DNA of 64,000 nucleotides from Sphingomonas faeni (GCF_024273235.1 NZ_JANBVH010000002.1:62001-126000); one strand, 5' to 3'; numbered from the stretch's first letter, positions 26,556 through 38,495 are shown. The notes: generated from the letters alone by a model not told the origin. Numbers and translations: made by a program.

Positions 26556-28259
26556 ATGACACTCCAGGGATGGATCCTGATCCTCGGCTTCGTCGGCATA
26601 TTGCTGGCGTTGACCAAGCCCGTCGGCCTGTGGCTGTTCGCACTGTACGAAGGCCGCCGCACGCCGATCCACGCCGTCCTCGGCCCGGTCGAAACGGGCT
26701 TCTACAAGCTCGCCGGGATCGACCCGAAGGCGGAGCAGGGCTGGCGCCGGTACGCGCTGCACATGCTGATGTTCAATGCGGTGCTGATGGCGCTGACCTA
26801 CGCGGTCCTGCGCCTGCAGGGCGTGCTGCCGGGTAACCCGCAAGGGCTCGCGGGCCTCGCGCCGCATCTTGCGTTCAACACCGCGGTGAGCTTCACCACG
26901 AACACCAACTGGCAGAGCTATGGTGGCGAATCCACCATGTCGAACTTTGCCCAAATGTTCGGCCTGACGATCCACAATTTCCTGTCGGCGGCCACCGGTA
27001 TCGCGCTGGCGTTCGCGCTGTTCCGCGGCTTTGCGCGGCGGTCCAGCGCAACGATCGGCAATTTCTGGGCGGATGCGACGCGAGTCACGCTGTACCTGCT
27101 GCTGCCGATCTCGATCGTCTACGCGCTGTTCCTGATCGCCAGCGGCGTGCCGCAGACGCTCGCCGCGACGGTCGACGTCACCACGCTGGAGGGCCTCAAG
27201 CAGACGCTCGCGCTCGGCCCGGTGGCGAGCCAGGAGGCGATCAAGATGCTCGGCACCAATGGTGGCGGCTTCTATAACGCGAACTCGGCGCATCCGTTCG
27301 AGAACCCGACCGCACTCACCAACCTGATCCAGATGCTGTCGATCTTCGTGATCGGCTTCGGGCTGACCTGGACGTTCGGCAAGGCAGTCGGCAACACGCG
27401 CCAGGGCTGGGCGATCCTGTCGGCGATGGTGCTGCTGTTCCTCGCCGGCGTCACCGTGACCTATTGGCAGGAGGCCGCGGGCAATCCGATCCTCCACCAG
27501 ATCGGTGTCGCGGGCAGCAACATGGAAGGCAAGGAGGTCCGCTTCGGGATCGCCGCGTCCGCACTGTTCTCGGTCGTCACGACGGCGGCATCGTGCGGCG
27601 CGGTCAACGCGATGCACGACAGCTTCACCGCGCTTGGCGGCATGATCCCGCTGCTCAACATCCAGCTCGGCGAGGTCGTCATCGGCGGCGTCGGCGCGGG
27701 CATCTACGGCTTCCTGCTGTTCGCGATCCTCGCGGTGTTCGTCGCCGGCCTAATGGTCGGCCGCACGCCCGAATATGTCGGCAAGAAGATCGAGGCGCGC
27801 GAAGTGAAGCTGGCGGTGCTGGCGATCGCCATCCTGCCGCTCGTGATCCTCGGCTTCACCGCGCTCAGCGCCGTCCTGCCCGCCGGGCTTGCAGGGCCGC
27901 TCAACAAGGGGCCGCACGGGTTCACCGAGATCCTCTACGCCTTCACCAGCGGCGTCGGGAATAACGGCTCGGCGTTCGCGGGCCTCACCGCCGCGACGCC
28001 CTATTATGACGGTCTGCTGGGTGTCGCGATGTGGCTTGGCCGCTTCTTCATCATCGTGCCGATGCTCGCCATCGCCGGGTCGCTCGCCGCCAAGAAATAC
28101 ACGCCGGAAAGCGCAGGCTCGTTCCCGACGACGGGTGCGCTGTGGGTCGGCCTGCTGATCGGGATCATCCTGATCGTCGGTGGCCTGACCTTCCTGCCGA
28201 GCCTCGCGCTCGGTCCCATCGCCGATCATCTCGCGATGATCAGCGGCAAAACCTTCTGA
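26556..28259 (+). CDS. kdpA: KdpA, potassium-binding channel subunit
   Basis: 567 aa inner-membrane protein of the superfamily of K+ transporters and the ion-selective subunit of the KdpFABC P-type pump. Seen: multiple membrane spans and the selectivity-filter loops, including [39 protein letters not shown] and [16 protein letters not shown]. Length and motif order match E. coli KdpA. It lies in the order F-A-B-C-D-E on one strand and is expected to be induced by KdpDE at low external potassium or high osmolarity. Confidence 0.97.
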   Translation: MTLQGWILILGFVGILLALTKPVGLWLFALYEGRRTPIHAVLGPVETGFYKLAGIDPKAEQGWRRYALHMLMFNAVLMALTYAVLRLQGVLPGNPQGLAGLAPHLAFNTAVSFTTNTNWQSYGGESTMSNFAQMFGLTIHNFLSAATGIALAFALFRGFARRSSATIGNFWADATRVTLYLLLPISIVYALFLIASGVPQTLAATVDVTTLEGLKQTLALGPVASQEAIKMLGTNGGGFYNANSAHPFENPTALTNLIQMLSIFVIGFGLTWTFGKAVGNTRQGWAILSAMVLLFLAGVTVTYWQEAAGNPILHQIGVAGSNMEGKEVRFGIAASALFSVVTTAASCGAVNAMHDSFTALGGMIPLLNIQLGEVVIGGVGAGIYGFLLFAILAVFVAGLMVGRTPEYVGKKIEAREVKLAVLAIAILPLVILGFTALSAVLPAGLAGPLNKGPHGFTEILYAFTSGVGNNGSAFAGLTAATPYYDGLLGVAMWLGRFFIIVPMLAIAGSLAAKKYTPESAGSFPTTGALWVGLLIGIILIVGGLTFLPSLALGPIADHLAMISGKTF

Positions 28260-28273
28260 CGGGACAAGCCAAA

Positions 28274-30303
<2,030 letters not shown>

Positions 30304-30304
<1 letters not shown>

Positions 30305-30327
30305 TGACTTCAGCCATCCGGCCGACC
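30304..30327 (+). pseudogene. Possible relic of the original kdpC start
   Basis: Starting at the last base of the kdpB stop, ATG ACT TCA GCC ATC CGG CCG encodes MTSAIRP. The intact kdpC begins MTSDFTSALRPAF. The similarity and the typical overlap position suggest this was the former kdpC start before the R4 and R5 repeats entered. The frame stays open through both repeats and stops at 30546, 19 nt before the kdpC ATG. Short evidence, so moderate confidence. Confidence 0.4.
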
Positions 30328-30337
30328 CAACCCCCTC

Positions 30338-30436
30338 CGTCACCCCGGACCTGTTCCGGGGTCCACCGTTCCGCACGCTCATCGACTCTTGCTTACGCGG
30401 AACGGTGGATGCCGGAACAAGCCCGGCATGACGGAA
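30338..30436. repeat. R4 palindromic repeat, copy 1 (inside kdp operon)
   Basis: About 99 bp. Left half: CGTCACCCCGGACCTGTTCC then CCACCGTTCCGC. Right half: the inverted counterparts GCGGAACGGTGG, then GGAACAAGCCCGGCATGACG. Related copies lie at 46457 and 57960. It sits between kdpB and kdpC. Confidence 0.8.
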
Positions 30437-30467
30437 GTGGGTGGAACGCCGCCACCCAACCCCAACC

Positions 30468-30548
30468 CGTCACCCCAGCGAAAGCTGGGGTCTCCCTCCT
30501 CGAAGTGCGCCGTACGCGGCACGATACCCCAGCGTTCGCTGGGTGACG
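30468..30548. repeat. R5 palindromic repeat, copy 1 (inside kdp operon)
   Basis: About 81 bp bounded by inverted CGTCACCCCAGCGAAAGCTG and CAGCGTTCGCTGGGTGACG ends. A second copy is at 34674. Its right end lies 18 nt before the kdpC ATG, so it may affect ribosome access to kdpC. Confidence 0.75.
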
Positions 30549-30565
30549 GCAGAAGGAAGCATCCA

Positions 30566-31162
30566 ATGACCTCCGATTTCACCTCCGCCCTTCGCCCCGC
30601 GTTCGTCATGACGATCCTGTTCGCGCTGCTGCTCGGGATCGTCTATCCCCTGGCCATGACCGGGATCGGACAGGCCATCTTCCCCGCGCAAGCGAACGGC
30701 AGCCTCGTCATGGCCAATGGCAAGGCGATCGGCTCGACCGTCGTCGGCCAGGCCTTCACCGCCGATCGCTATTTCCAGACGCGACCCTCAGCGGCCGGCA
30801 AGGGCTATGACGGCCTCGCCTCGTCGGGATCGAACCTCGGGCCGACCAGCCAGGCGCTCGTCGATCGTACCAAGGCCGATGTCGCCAAGCGCCGCGCGGA
30901 AGGCGTGACGGGGCCGCTCCCGTCCGATCTCGCCACTGCCTCGGGTTCGGGTCTCGACCCCGATTTGTCGCCCGCCTCGGCCTACGCACAGGTCGCCCGC
31001 GTCGCGCGCACTCGCGGCCTGTCCGCCGACACGGTCCGCGGTCTGGTGACGGCCAACGTCGACGGCCCGCTGTTCGGCATCCTTGGCGAACCGCGCGTCA
31101 ACGTCCTCGCGCTCAACCGCGCCCTCGATGCAACCGGACAACCCGCGACGGGCGCACGTTGA
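30566..31162 (+). CDS. kdpC: KdpC, potassium ATPase assembly/affinity subunit
   Basis: 198 aa. A single N-terminal membrane helix (VMTILFALLLGIVYPLAMTG) is followed by a periplasmic domain with FTADRYFQTRPSAAGKGYD and SGSNLGPTSQAL, the family signature. KdpC raises the affinity of the KdpFABC complex for potassium. The start ATG 30566 follows GAAGGAAGC. It is separated from kdpB by a 261-nt gap carrying two repeats, an unusual break in an operon whose other junctions are tight. Its stop overlaps the TTG start of kdpD. Confidence 0.95.
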   Translation: MTSDFTSALRPAFVMTILFALLLGIVYPLAMTGIGQAIFPAQANGSLVMANGKAIGSTVVGQAFTADRYFQTRPSAAGKGYDGLASSGSNLGPTSQALVDRTKADVAKRRAEGVTGPLPSDLATASGSGLDPDLSPASAYAQVARVARTRGLSADTVRGLVTANVDGPLFGILGEPRVNVLALNRALDATGQPATGAR

Positions 31163-33819
31163 ACGACGACGGACGACCATCCCCCGAGGCCCTTCTGCGA
31201 CAGGCGTCGCAGGAGGGTCGCGGCCGTCTGAAGATCTTCCTCGGCGCCGCCCCGGGTGTCGGCAAAACCTACGAGATGCTCTCCGAAGGCGCCGAACGCC
31301 GCCGCGCAGGCGTCGATATCGTCATCGGCGTGGTCGAGACGCACGGCCGCGTCGAGACCGAAGCGCTCACGCGGGGCCACGAGATCGTCCCGCGCAAAGC
31401 GATCCCCTACGAAGGCCGCACGCTCGACGAGATGGACCTCGACGCGATTCTCGAACGCGCGCCGACGCTCGTCCTGGTCGACGAACTCGCCCACACCAAC
31501 GCGCCCGGCAGCCGCCACCCCAAACGCTATCAGGACGTCGAGGAACTGCTCGCCGCGGGCATCGACGTCTATTCGACGATCAACATCCAGCACATCGAGA
31601 GCCTCAACGACGTCGTCGCCTCCTTCACCCGCGTCCGCGTCCGCGAGACCGTCCCCGACAGCATCGTCGAGGCCGCCGAGATCGAAGTCGTCGACATTCC
31701 CCCCGACGAACTGATCGAGCGGCTGAAGGCGGGGAAAGTGTACCTCCCCCAAGAGGCGACCCGAGCCCTCTCGCATTTCTTCTCCAAGTCGAACCTGTCG
31801 GCCCTGCGCGAACTCGCGCTGCGCCGCGCCGCGCAAGCGGTCGACGCGCAGATGCTCGAACACGTCCGCGCATTGGGCGTCGGCGGCACCTGGGCAGGTG
31901 GCGAGCGGATCGTCGTCGCGATCAGCGAATTGCCCGGCGCGTTGGGCCTCGTCCGCGCGACCAAGCGGATCGCCGACGCGATGCACGCGCCGTGGACCGC
32001 GGTGTATATCGAGACGCCGCGCGCGCAGACCTTTGGCGAGCCCGAGCACCGCCAGCTCGCCGCCGTCTTCAACCTCGCGACCCAGCTTGGCGGCGACGTC
32101 GCCACTGTCCCCGCGACGTCCGTGGTCGACGGCCTGAAGACCTTCACCACCGAGGCCCGCGCGACGCAGCTCGTGGTCGGCAAGTCGGCTCGCTCGCGCT
32201 GGTTCGAACTGCGCCACGGCTCTGTCGTGGACCGGATCGTCCGCGAGACGCCGGGGATCGCGGTCCATGTCCTGCCGATGGAGGCGGGTACCGCGGCGCC
32301 GACCGGCAGAAAGCGCACCGGCGATTGGGGCAACAAGGCGGGCTATGCCTGGACGACGGCGATGGTCGCGGGCGTCACCGGCGTCGCGAGCGCGCTGTTC
32401 CACATCCTCAACCTCGGCAACGTCGCGCTGCTGTACCTGCTGCCGGTGATGGCCGCGGCAAGCCTGTTCGGCCTGCGCACCGGACTGTTCGCCGGGATCG
32501 CCTCGTCGATCGCGTACAACTTCTTCTTCCTGCCGCCGACCGGCACGCTGACGATCAACAATCCCGAGAACGTGATCTCGATCCTCGTCCTGCTCGGCAT
32601 CGCCTTCGTGACGAGCCAGCTCACGTCTCGGGTTCGTGCGCAGGCCGATATCGCCGCCGCCAGCGCCCGCACCAACGCCGCGCTCGCCGGCTTCCTGCGC
32701 CAATTGACCTCGCTCAACGAGCCCGTCGCGCTGGCCCGCGCGATCTGCGAGGAAATCGGCCGGTTGTTCGGCGTGCGTGCGGTGATCCTCGTCGCGGAGG
32801 ACCCCGGCCTTGCGGTGCAGGCGGCGAACGGCGCGGACTACCGGCTCGAGACGATGGAGATGGCGGCCGCGCAATGGGCCTATGATACGGGCACGCCGGC
32901 AGGTCGGGGGTCGGGCACGCTGGCGGCGTCGGAATGGTTTTTTCAGCCCTTGCGGTCGGGCGAGCGGACACTGGCGGTGCTCGGGCTCGCGCGTGAGGCA
33001 GGGGGGGATCCGGTGCGATCGGACCAGTTGCCGCTGCTGATGAGCCTGGTCGACCAGGCGTCGCTGGTGCTCGAGCGCGCGCGGCTCGAGGTCGAGATGC
33101 GCGATGTTGATGCGGTGCGCGAGCGCGATCGGCTGCGGGCGGCTTTGCTGTCGTCTGTCAGCCACGACCTGCGTACGCCGCTGACCTCGGTGATGGCGGC
33201 TGCGGCGGAGCTGCACCGCGGCGTCACACCCGAACTGATCGCGACGATAGAGAGCGAGGCGGCGCGGCTCAACCGGTTCGTCGGCAATCTGCTCGACATG
33301 GCGCGGGTCGAGGCGGGGGCGCTGCGGTTGCGACTCGAACCGACCGACCTCACCGACGCGGTGGCGGGCGCGGTGCACGATACGAAGCGCGTGCTCGAAG
33401 GTCATGCGATCGAACTCGACGTCGCGCCGAACCTGCCGCTGGTACGCGTCGATCCGCAACTGCTTCACCATTGCCTGCTCAACCTGCTCGACAATGCGGG
33501 GCGCTATGCCGATCCGGGCACGCCGATCGTGGTGCGTGCGGAGCATCGCTTCGGGATGCTCAGGCTGTCGGTGATCGACCAGGGGCCTGGCCTGCCGCCG
33601 GGTCGCGAGAAGGAGGTGTTCGAGACGTTCCGCCGCCTCGAAGGGTCCGACCGTGCGATCGGTGGGACGGGACTCGGACTTGCGATCGTCAAGGCGTTCG
33701 CCGAAGCGATGGGGATGAGCGTCGAAGCCAGCAATCGCGAAGACCTGACGGGCGCGCAGTTCAGCCTGTGCTTCCCCGTAGCGCTGCTGGTCCGCGAGAC
33801 CGATGGAGCGAATCTATGA
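31159..33819 (+). CDS. kdpD: KdpD sensor histidine kinase
   Basis: 886 aa, starting at TTG 31159 (TTGA overlap with kdpC), a rare start codon that may lower translation. Domains in order: KdpD N-terminal domain (about 20-230) with the Walker-like GAAPGVGKTYEML; a universal-stress-protein domain (about 250-365); four close membrane helices (about 395-495, DUF4118); a GAF-like region (about 510-645); HisKA with SSVSHDLRTPLTS; and HATPase with NLLDNAGRYA and GGTGLGLAIVKAF. It senses potassium limitation and phosphorylates KdpE. All key kinase motifs are present. Confidence 0.95.
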   Translation: MNDDGRPSPEALLRQASQEGRGRLKIFLGAAPGVGKTYEMLSEGAERRRAGVDIVIGVVETHGRVETEALTRGHEIVPRKAIPYEGRTLDEMDLDAILERAPTLVLVDELAHTNAPGSRHPKRYQDVEELLAAGIDVYSTINIQHIESLNDVVASFTRVRVRETVPDSIVEAAEIEVVDIPPDELIERLKAGKVYLPQEATRALSHFFSKSNLSALRELALRRAAQAVDAQMLEHVRALGVGGTWAGGERIVVAISELPGALGLVRATKRIADAMHAPWTAVYIETPRAQTFGEPEHRQLAAVFNLATQLGGDVATVPATSVVDGLKTFTTEARATQLVVGKSARSRWFELRHGSVVDRIVRETPGIAVHVLPMEAGTAAPTGRKRTGDWGNKAGYAWTTAMVAGVTGVASALFHILNLGNVALLYLLPVMAAASLFGLRTGLFAGIASSIAYNFFFLPPTGTLTINNPENVISILVLLGIAFVTSQLTSRVRAQADIAAASARTNAALAGFLRQLTSLNEPVALARAICEEIGRLFGVRAVILVAEDPGLAVQAANGADYRLETMEMAAAQWAYDTGTPAGRGSGTLAASEWFFQPLRSGERTLAVLGLAREAGGDPVRSDQLPLLMSLVDQASLVLERARLEVEMRDVDAVRERDRLRAALLSSVSHDLRTPLTSVMAAAAELHRGVTPELIATIESEAARLNRFVGNLLDMARVEAGALRLRLEPTDLTDAVAGAVHDTKRVLEGHAIELDVAPNLPLVRVDPQLLHHCLLNLLDNAGRYADPGTPIVVRAEHRFGMLRLSVIDQGPGLPPGREKEVFETFRRLEGSDRAIGGTGLGLAIVKAFAEAMGMSVEASNREDLTGAQFSLCFPVALLVRETDGANL

Positions 33820-34505
33820 GCGTGCAGACGGTCCTGATCGTCGACGACGAACTGCACATCCGGCGGCTGTTGAAGAACACGCTGGAGCGCGCGGGGTACG
33901 GTGTCGAGGCGGCGGTCGACGCGCGCGAGGCTTTGCGGATCGCGGCGAGCCGGCCGTTGACTGCGGTGCTGCTCGACCTGGGGTTGCCGGACCGTGATGG
34001 GCTGGAACTGGTACCGCTGCTGAAGAAGCTCGGCGATCCGATTATTCTGGTCGTGTCCGCGCGGGAGGCGACCGACCAGAAGGTGGCGGCGCTCGATCTC
34101 GGCGCCGAGGATTATGTGACCAAGCCGTTCGATACCGAGGAACTGCTCGCACGGTTGCGGGTCGCGTTGCGGGGGCGCGGCGAGGCGACCTCGCGGCCGA
34201 CGGTGTTGCGCGCGCACGGGGTGGAGATCGATTTAGAGCACCGGCTCGTCCGGCGGGGGAACGAGGAGGCGCATCTGACGCGGAAAGAGTTCGACGTGCT
34301 GTCGGCGCTGGCGGCGCATCCGGGACGGGTCGTGACGCACCAGCGGATATTGGAAGCGGCGTGGCCGACCGATCACGACCGCCGGATCGAATATCTCCGC
34401 ATCGTGGTGCGGAATTTGCGGCAGAAGCTGGAGGGTACGGGGGGCGTTGGCACGGTGATCGCGAACGAACTCGGGATCGGATATCGGTTGCTGGTCGACG
34501 CCTGA
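33816..34505 (+). CDS. kdpE: KdpE response regulator
   Basis: 229 aa, OmpR/PhoB class. The receiver domain has acidic pair D10/D11, phospho-acceptor D54 in VLLDLGLPDRDG, and the conserved Lys in YVTKPFD. The C-terminal winged helix (about 130-229) contains HLTRKEFDVLSALAAHPGRV and an RRIEYLRIVVRNLRQKLE recognition region. Phosphorylated KdpE would activate the upstream kdp (and probably porin) promoter. The start overlaps the kdpD stop (ATGA). It is the last gene of the operon, followed by repeats. Confidence 0.96.
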   Translation: MSVQTVLIVDDELHIRRLLKNTLERAGYGVEAAVDAREALRIAASRPLTAVLLDLGLPDRDGLELVPLLKKLGDPIILVVSAREATDQKVAALDLGAEDYVTKPFDTEELLARLRVALRGRGEATSRPTVLRAHGVEIDLEHRLVRRGNEEAHLTRKEFDVLSALAAHPGRVVTHQRILEAAWPTDHDRRIEYLRIVVRNLRQKLEGTGGVGTVIANELGIGYRLLVDA

Positions 34506-34837
34506 GTGGAGAAGACAGTTTGTTTCCCCGCGAAGGCGGGGACCCAGTCTGGGCTCCCGCCTTCGCGGGAGAACAAGGAAGCGGGCGGTCCGCTCGTTAT
34601 CCTGCGCTACCAGCCGTCACGCTACCCAACCCAACCGTCACCCCAACCCCCTGCAGTCACCCCAGCCCAGATCCGTCACCCCAGCGAAAGCTGGGGTCTC
34701 CCCGCAACAGATCGCCCCTGCCGCGCGAGGTCCCGGCTTTCGCCGGGATGACGGGGTTGCGCACTACGCGAACACTATGGCTCCCCCGCAAAATCGATCT
34801 CGAACGCTTATGGGGCAAGCGATAGTTCAAGCGTCGC
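34506..34837. other. Repeat-filled intergenic region after kdpE
   Basis: 332 bp with no convincing gene. It holds a palindromic unit at 34522-34575 (CCCGCGAAGGCGGG and its complement CCCGCCTTCGCGGG), a stretch with several GTCACCCCA(G/A) fragments at about 34635-34680, and R5 copy 2 at 34674-34753. Together these probably terminate the kdp transcript. Confidence 0.6.
34674..34753. repeat. R5 palindromic repeat, copy 2
   Basis: The left end, CGTCACCCCAGCGAAAGCTG, is identical to the copy at 30468. The right half differs (GGCTTTCGCCGGGATGACGG) but is still inverted. It may be a hybrid of two related elements. Confidence 0.7.
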
Positions 34838-35083
34838 ATGACCGAGCCCCGCCGCCTCCGCACCGACCTCAGCCTCCGCGCGAGCGGCGTCCTGGCGCTA
34901 ACGATCGCCGCCACTGCGATCCACACGCTCGTCCGCCTCCACCCACAACCCGGCGCACTCGCGTTCCTGCTCGCCACGATCGGCTTCCTCTGCGCAAGTG
35001 CCGGCGCGATGCTAGTTGTCGTCGGCCACCACATCCACGACCGTGTCCAGGTGAGCGCTCGCTGGCGACGCGTGGCGCGCTAG
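34838..35083 (+). CDS. Small two-span membrane protein, unknown
   Basis: 81 aa. After a basic N-terminus (TEPRRLRTDLSLRASG) come two hydrophobic segments (about 18-32 and 40-62), a His-rich turn VVGHHIHDRVQV and a basic tail. No family recognised. It lies between the kdp repeats and the opgGH pair, with 87 nt to the next gene. Codon use looks like its neighbours, with strong G/C third positions, which supports a real gene. A weakly supported call. Confidence 0.5.
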   Translation: MTEPRRLRTDLSLRASGVLALTIAATAIHTLVRLHPQPGALAFLLATIGFLCASAGAMLVVVGHHIHDRVQVSARWRRVAR

Positions 35084-35170
35084 GGCGCGCCGGGGGCGGG
35101 ACCTGTCGACGCGCGCGCCCGATGTCCTTATGCTACCGCATTGCAGCATGATGACGAGGGAGCGCTCTGC

Positions 35171-36676
35171 ATGATCGGTCGACGCGAAGTAATGACTGCG
35201 CTGGGTCTGTTGGGTGTCCTCCCGCAGGCCGCCGCGGCAATGCGTGCAGCGCCCGGAAAGATGGGCGGAAAGGCGGAGCCGTTCTCGTGGGACGCGCTCC
35301 AGCAGCGCGCCGCGACGCTGGCGACCAAGCCGTACCAGGCCCCCGCCAAGGTCGCCGCCGCCGCCGCGATCGATTACGACAAGGTCGGCAGCATCCGCTT
35401 CCGCGCGGATAAGACGCTCGCCGGCGGCATCCGCCTGTTTCCGCTCGGTCGCTATGCGCCGATGCCGGTCGCGATCAACGTCGTCGAGGGCGGGCAGGCG
35501 CACCGCATCGACTTCTCGCGCGATCTGTTCGAGGCCGAAGAGGGCCATGCCGCCGCGCTGGGCATCGCCGGCTTCCGTGCCATGGCGCCGGGCGGGACCA
35601 GCGACTGGATGGCGTTCCAGGGCGCGTCCTATTTCCGCACCGCCGGCTCGCAGGACCAATACGGCCTGTCCGCGCGCGGGCTCGCGATCAACACCGGGCT
35701 GCCGGGCCGCGAGGAGTTTCCCGACTTCACCGAATTCTGGATCGAGCGCACCGGCAACGATGCGTACACGATCTACGCGCTGATGGACGGTGCCAGCGTC
35801 ACCGGCGCGTACCGCTTCCAGTCGCGGCATGTCGCGGGCGCGGGCGTCGAGCAGCAGGTTTCGTCCGTCCTTCATTTGCGGCGCGATGTCGAACGGCTCG
35901 GCGTTGCGCCTGCGACCAGCATGTTCTGGTACGGCGAAGGCAATCGCGCCGCCGCGGTCGACTGGCGCCCCGAGATCCACGATTCGGACGGCCTCGCGCT
36001 GCTGACCGGCGCGGGCGAGCGCATCTGGCGGCCGCTCAACAACCCGCCGCACGATACGCTGGACAGTTTTGCGGATCAGGCGCCGAAGGGCTTCGGCCTG
36101 ATCCAGCGCGACCGCAATTTCGATCACTATCAAGACGATGGCGCATTCTACGATCGTCGGCCCAACCTGTGGGTCCAGCCGCAGGGCGATTGGGGCAAGG
36201 GCGCGGTGATGCTCTACGCGTTCCCGACCAACAGCGAGACGGTGGATAACGTCGTCTCGTTCTGGACGCCGGCCGCGCCTGCAAAGGCAGGGCAGCGGTT
36301 GCAGTTCGATTATACGCTGTCGTGGAAATCGACCGATCCGACCGCGGTCGCGAGCGCGGCGCATGTCGTCGATTGCTGGCAGGGCGTGGCTGGCCGACCG
36401 GGCGCCGAGCCGGTGAAGGGCGCGCGAAAGCTCGTGGTCGATTTCATCGGCGACGGTCTTGCCGGGCTCGACCGGCAGAGCGGCGTGACCGCCAAGATCG
36501 ACGTCGTCCGCGGCAAAGTGCTCGCCAACGCGGCGTATCCGGTCGTCGGCCAGAAAAACCGCTGGCGCGTGACCGCCGACGTCGCGCCCGATGCGCAGGG
36601 CCCGGCCGACGTCAGGTTGTTCCTCACGCGCGGCGGTCGCGCGCTCAGCGAAACCGTGCTGACGCCGATCTTCTGA
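35171..36676 (+). CDS. opgG: Periplasmic glucan biosynthesis protein OpgG/OpgD
   Basis: 501 aa. The family acts in the periplasm on the backbone of osmoregulated periplasmic glucans made by OpgH. Family segments: EPFSWDALQQRAATLA, IDYDKVGSIRFRADKTL, RLFPLGRYAPMPV, FQGASYFRTAGSQDQYGLSARG, DREWRPL-like residues around ERIWRPLNNPP, and FGLIQRDRNFDHYQDD. The N-terminus MIGRREVMTALGLLG is twin-arginine-like, as in OpgD, while the operon position before opgH is that of OpgG. The symbol is therefore provisional. It overlaps opgH by one nucleotide (TGATG). Confidence 0.9.
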   Translation: MIGRREVMTALGLLGVLPQAAAAMRAAPGKMGGKAEPFSWDALQQRAATLATKPYQAPAKVAAAAAIDYDKVGSIRFRADKTLAGGIRLFPLGRYAPMPVAINVVEGGQAHRIDFSRDLFEAEEGHAAALGIAGFRAMAPGGTSDWMAFQGASYFRTAGSQDQYGLSARGLAINTGLPGREEFPDFTEFWIERTGNDAYTIYALMDGASVTGAYRFQSRHVAGAGVEQQVSSVLHLRRDVERLGVAPATSMFWYGEGNRAAAVDWRPEIHDSDGLALLTGAGERIWRPLNNPPHDTLDSFADQAPKGFGLIQRDRNFDHYQDDGAFYDRRPNLWVQPQGDWGKGAVMLYAFPTNSETVDNVVSFWTPAAPAKAGQRLQFDYTLSWKSTDPTAVASAAHVVDCWQGVAGRPGAEPVKGARKLVVDFIGDGLAGLDRQSGVTAKIDVVRGKVLANAAYPVVGQKNRWRVTADVAPDAQGPADVRLFLTRGGRALSETVLTPIF

Positions 36677-38484
36677 TGCCCGACCTTCCCGCCATGATGC
36701 CGGGCGAGTCGCCGATCGAGATGCTCCCGCAGCGTTTCGACGGGCCGCCGCCGCCCTGGTCCGCGCCCGAGCCGGGGCCGGGCATGGTCGTTTCGAACGA
36801 CGATATGCTCGCGCGCCGGATCATCCTCATCCTGATGACCGGGCTGCTCGCCACCGCGGCATCGTCCGCGGTGCAGGAATCGCTGCTCGCCGACGGGCTG
36901 AGCCTGTGGGACGCGGTGTTGTTGGCGTTGTTCTTCCCGCTGTTCGCATGGATCGCGTTCGGTTTCATGAACGCGGCGATCGGCTTCGTGCTGCTGATGA
37001 CGGGCGGCCATCCGGGCTTCGTGCCGACACCGCGCCAATCCGAACCGCTCGAAGGTCGAACCGCGATCCTGATGCCGGTTCATAACGAAGACATCGACGC
37101 AGTATTCGAACGGATCGCCTGGATGGCGCGCGCGATCGCGGCTGGCGGTGTCGCTGACCGGTTCGATATCTTCATCCTGAGCGACTCGGGCGAAGCGGCG
37201 GAGGCGGCCGAGGTGGCCGCGTGGCAAAGGCTCGCCCCGACGCTCGACTGCGCGCTCTATTATCGGCGCCGGACCGTGAACGTCGGCCGCAAGCCGGGCA
37301 ACGTGGCCGAGTGGATCCGGCGGTTCGGCGGCGGCTATCGCTACATGCTGATGCTCGACGCGGACAGCCTGATGGGCGGCAACACGATCATCGGCATGGC
37401 GCAGGTGCTCGAACGCCGCCCCGCGGTCGCGCTGCTCCAGACCGTGCCCGCGGTGATCAATGGCGTGACGTTCTTCCAGCGCTGGATGCAGTTCGCCAGC
37501 CGCCTGTACGGCCCGATCTCGACCGCGGGACTCGTCTGGTGGTCGGGCTCGGAGGCGACCTTCTGGGGCCACAACGCGATGATCCGCATCGAGGCTTTTG
37601 CGAGCAGTTGCGGTTTGCCGGATCTGCCCGGCCGCGCGCCGTTCGGCGGCGTCATCATGAGCCATGACATGGTCGAGGCGGCGCTGCTGCGGCGGCGCGG
37701 CTGGCGGGTGCACATGTTGATGACCGAGGAGACGTTCGAGGAATATCCGCCGACGCTGATCGACGCGGCGGTGCGCGATCGGCGCTGGGCGCAGGGGAAT
37801 ATCCAGCATCTGAGCCTGCTGACCTCGTCGGGGTTCCACTGGGTCAGCCGGCTGCAATTGCTGATGGGTGCGTCGGCGTTCATCACCTCGCCGGTGTGGC
37901 TGCTGATGATCGCGACGAGCGTTGTGCAGGCGCTGATCGGCGAGCGCAACATCGTCGAGGCGCAGACCTCGCTACAGGTGCTGTTCGTAACACTGATGCT
38001 GCTCTTCGGCCCAAAGCTGCTGAGCGTGATCTGGGCGATTTCGAACGCGGAGCGGCGCGCGGGGTTTGGCGGGCGGCGGGGGATCGTGCGGTCGGTGCTG
38101 GTCGACGTGCCGTTCTCGATGCTGTCCGCGCCGGTGATCGCGTTGACGCAGATGATGGACCTCGCCGGGATATTAATGGGGCGCAAGTCCGGCTGGGCGC
38201 CGCAGAACCGCGACGCGCATGAGTTGTCGCTGGCGGACGTGATGCCGCGCTATCGCTGGCATGTCGGGGTGGGCGTCGCGCTGTTGCTGGTCACGCCGTT
38301 CGCGCCGATCACCGCGGCGTGGCTTGCGCCGGTGACGCTGGGGCTGTTGCTCAGTCCGTTCCTGACGATGCTGACGGCGAGCGAAAAGGCGGGGGAGTGG
38401 GCGGAGTCGCATGGGATGTTCGTCGAGCCGGGCGAGCATGTGTCGGTGCTGTCGCGACCGTCTTTGCCGGCGACGCAAGCCTAA
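36676..38484 (+). CDS. opgH: OpgH (MdoH) membrane glucan glucosyltransferase
   Basis: 602 aa. Inner-membrane GT2 enzyme that polymerises glucose from UDP-glucose for osmoregulated periplasmic glucans. The catalytic core has ILMPVHNEDIDAV, FILSDSGE, MLMLDADSLMGG and the RRWAQGN motif (Q-x-x-R-W type region), flanked by membrane spans (about 45-65, 80-105) and a C-terminal bundle of several spans (about 400-570). It is shorter than the ~850-aa E. coli enzyme because both cytoplasmic tails are reduced, as is usual in alphaproteobacterial and Xanthomonas-type versions. It is coupled to opgG, with an R2 repeat right after the stop. Confidence 0.93.
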   Translation: MPDLPAMMPGESPIEMLPQRFDGPPPPWSAPEPGPGMVVSNDDMLARRIILILMTGLLATAASSAVQESLLADGLSLWDAVLLALFFPLFAWIAFGFMNAAIGFVLLMTGGHPGFVPTPRQSEPLEGRTAILMPVHNEDIDAVFERIAWMARAIAAGGVADRFDIFILSDSGEAAEAAEVAAWQRLAPTLDCALYYRRRTVNVGRKPGNVAEWIRRFGGGYRYMLMLDADSLMGGNTIIGMAQVLERRPAVALLQTVPAVINGVTFFQRWMQFASRLYGPISTAGLVWWSGSEATFWGHNAMIRIEAFASSCGLPDLPGRAPFGGVIMSHDMVEAALLRRRGWRVHMLMTEETFEEYPPTLIDAAVRDRRWAQGNIQHLSLLTSSGFHWVSRLQLLMGASAFITSPVWLLMIATSVVQALIGERNIVEAQTSLQVLFVTLMLLFGPKLLSVIWAISNAERRAGFGGRRGIVRSVLVDVPFSMLSAPVIALTQMMDLAGILMGRKSGWAPQNRDAHELSLADVMPRYRWHVGVGVALLLVTPFAPITAAWLAPVTLGLLLSPFLTMLTASEKAGEWAESHGMFVEPGEHVSVLSRPSLPATQA

Positions 38485-38495
38485 CGCCGACTTCT

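Noticed and set aside
34506-34837. Possible CRISPR-like array from repeated CACCCCA fragments
   Set aside because: Units are unequal, unevenly spaced and internally palindromic; they match the dispersed R5-type repeats and no cas genes are present.
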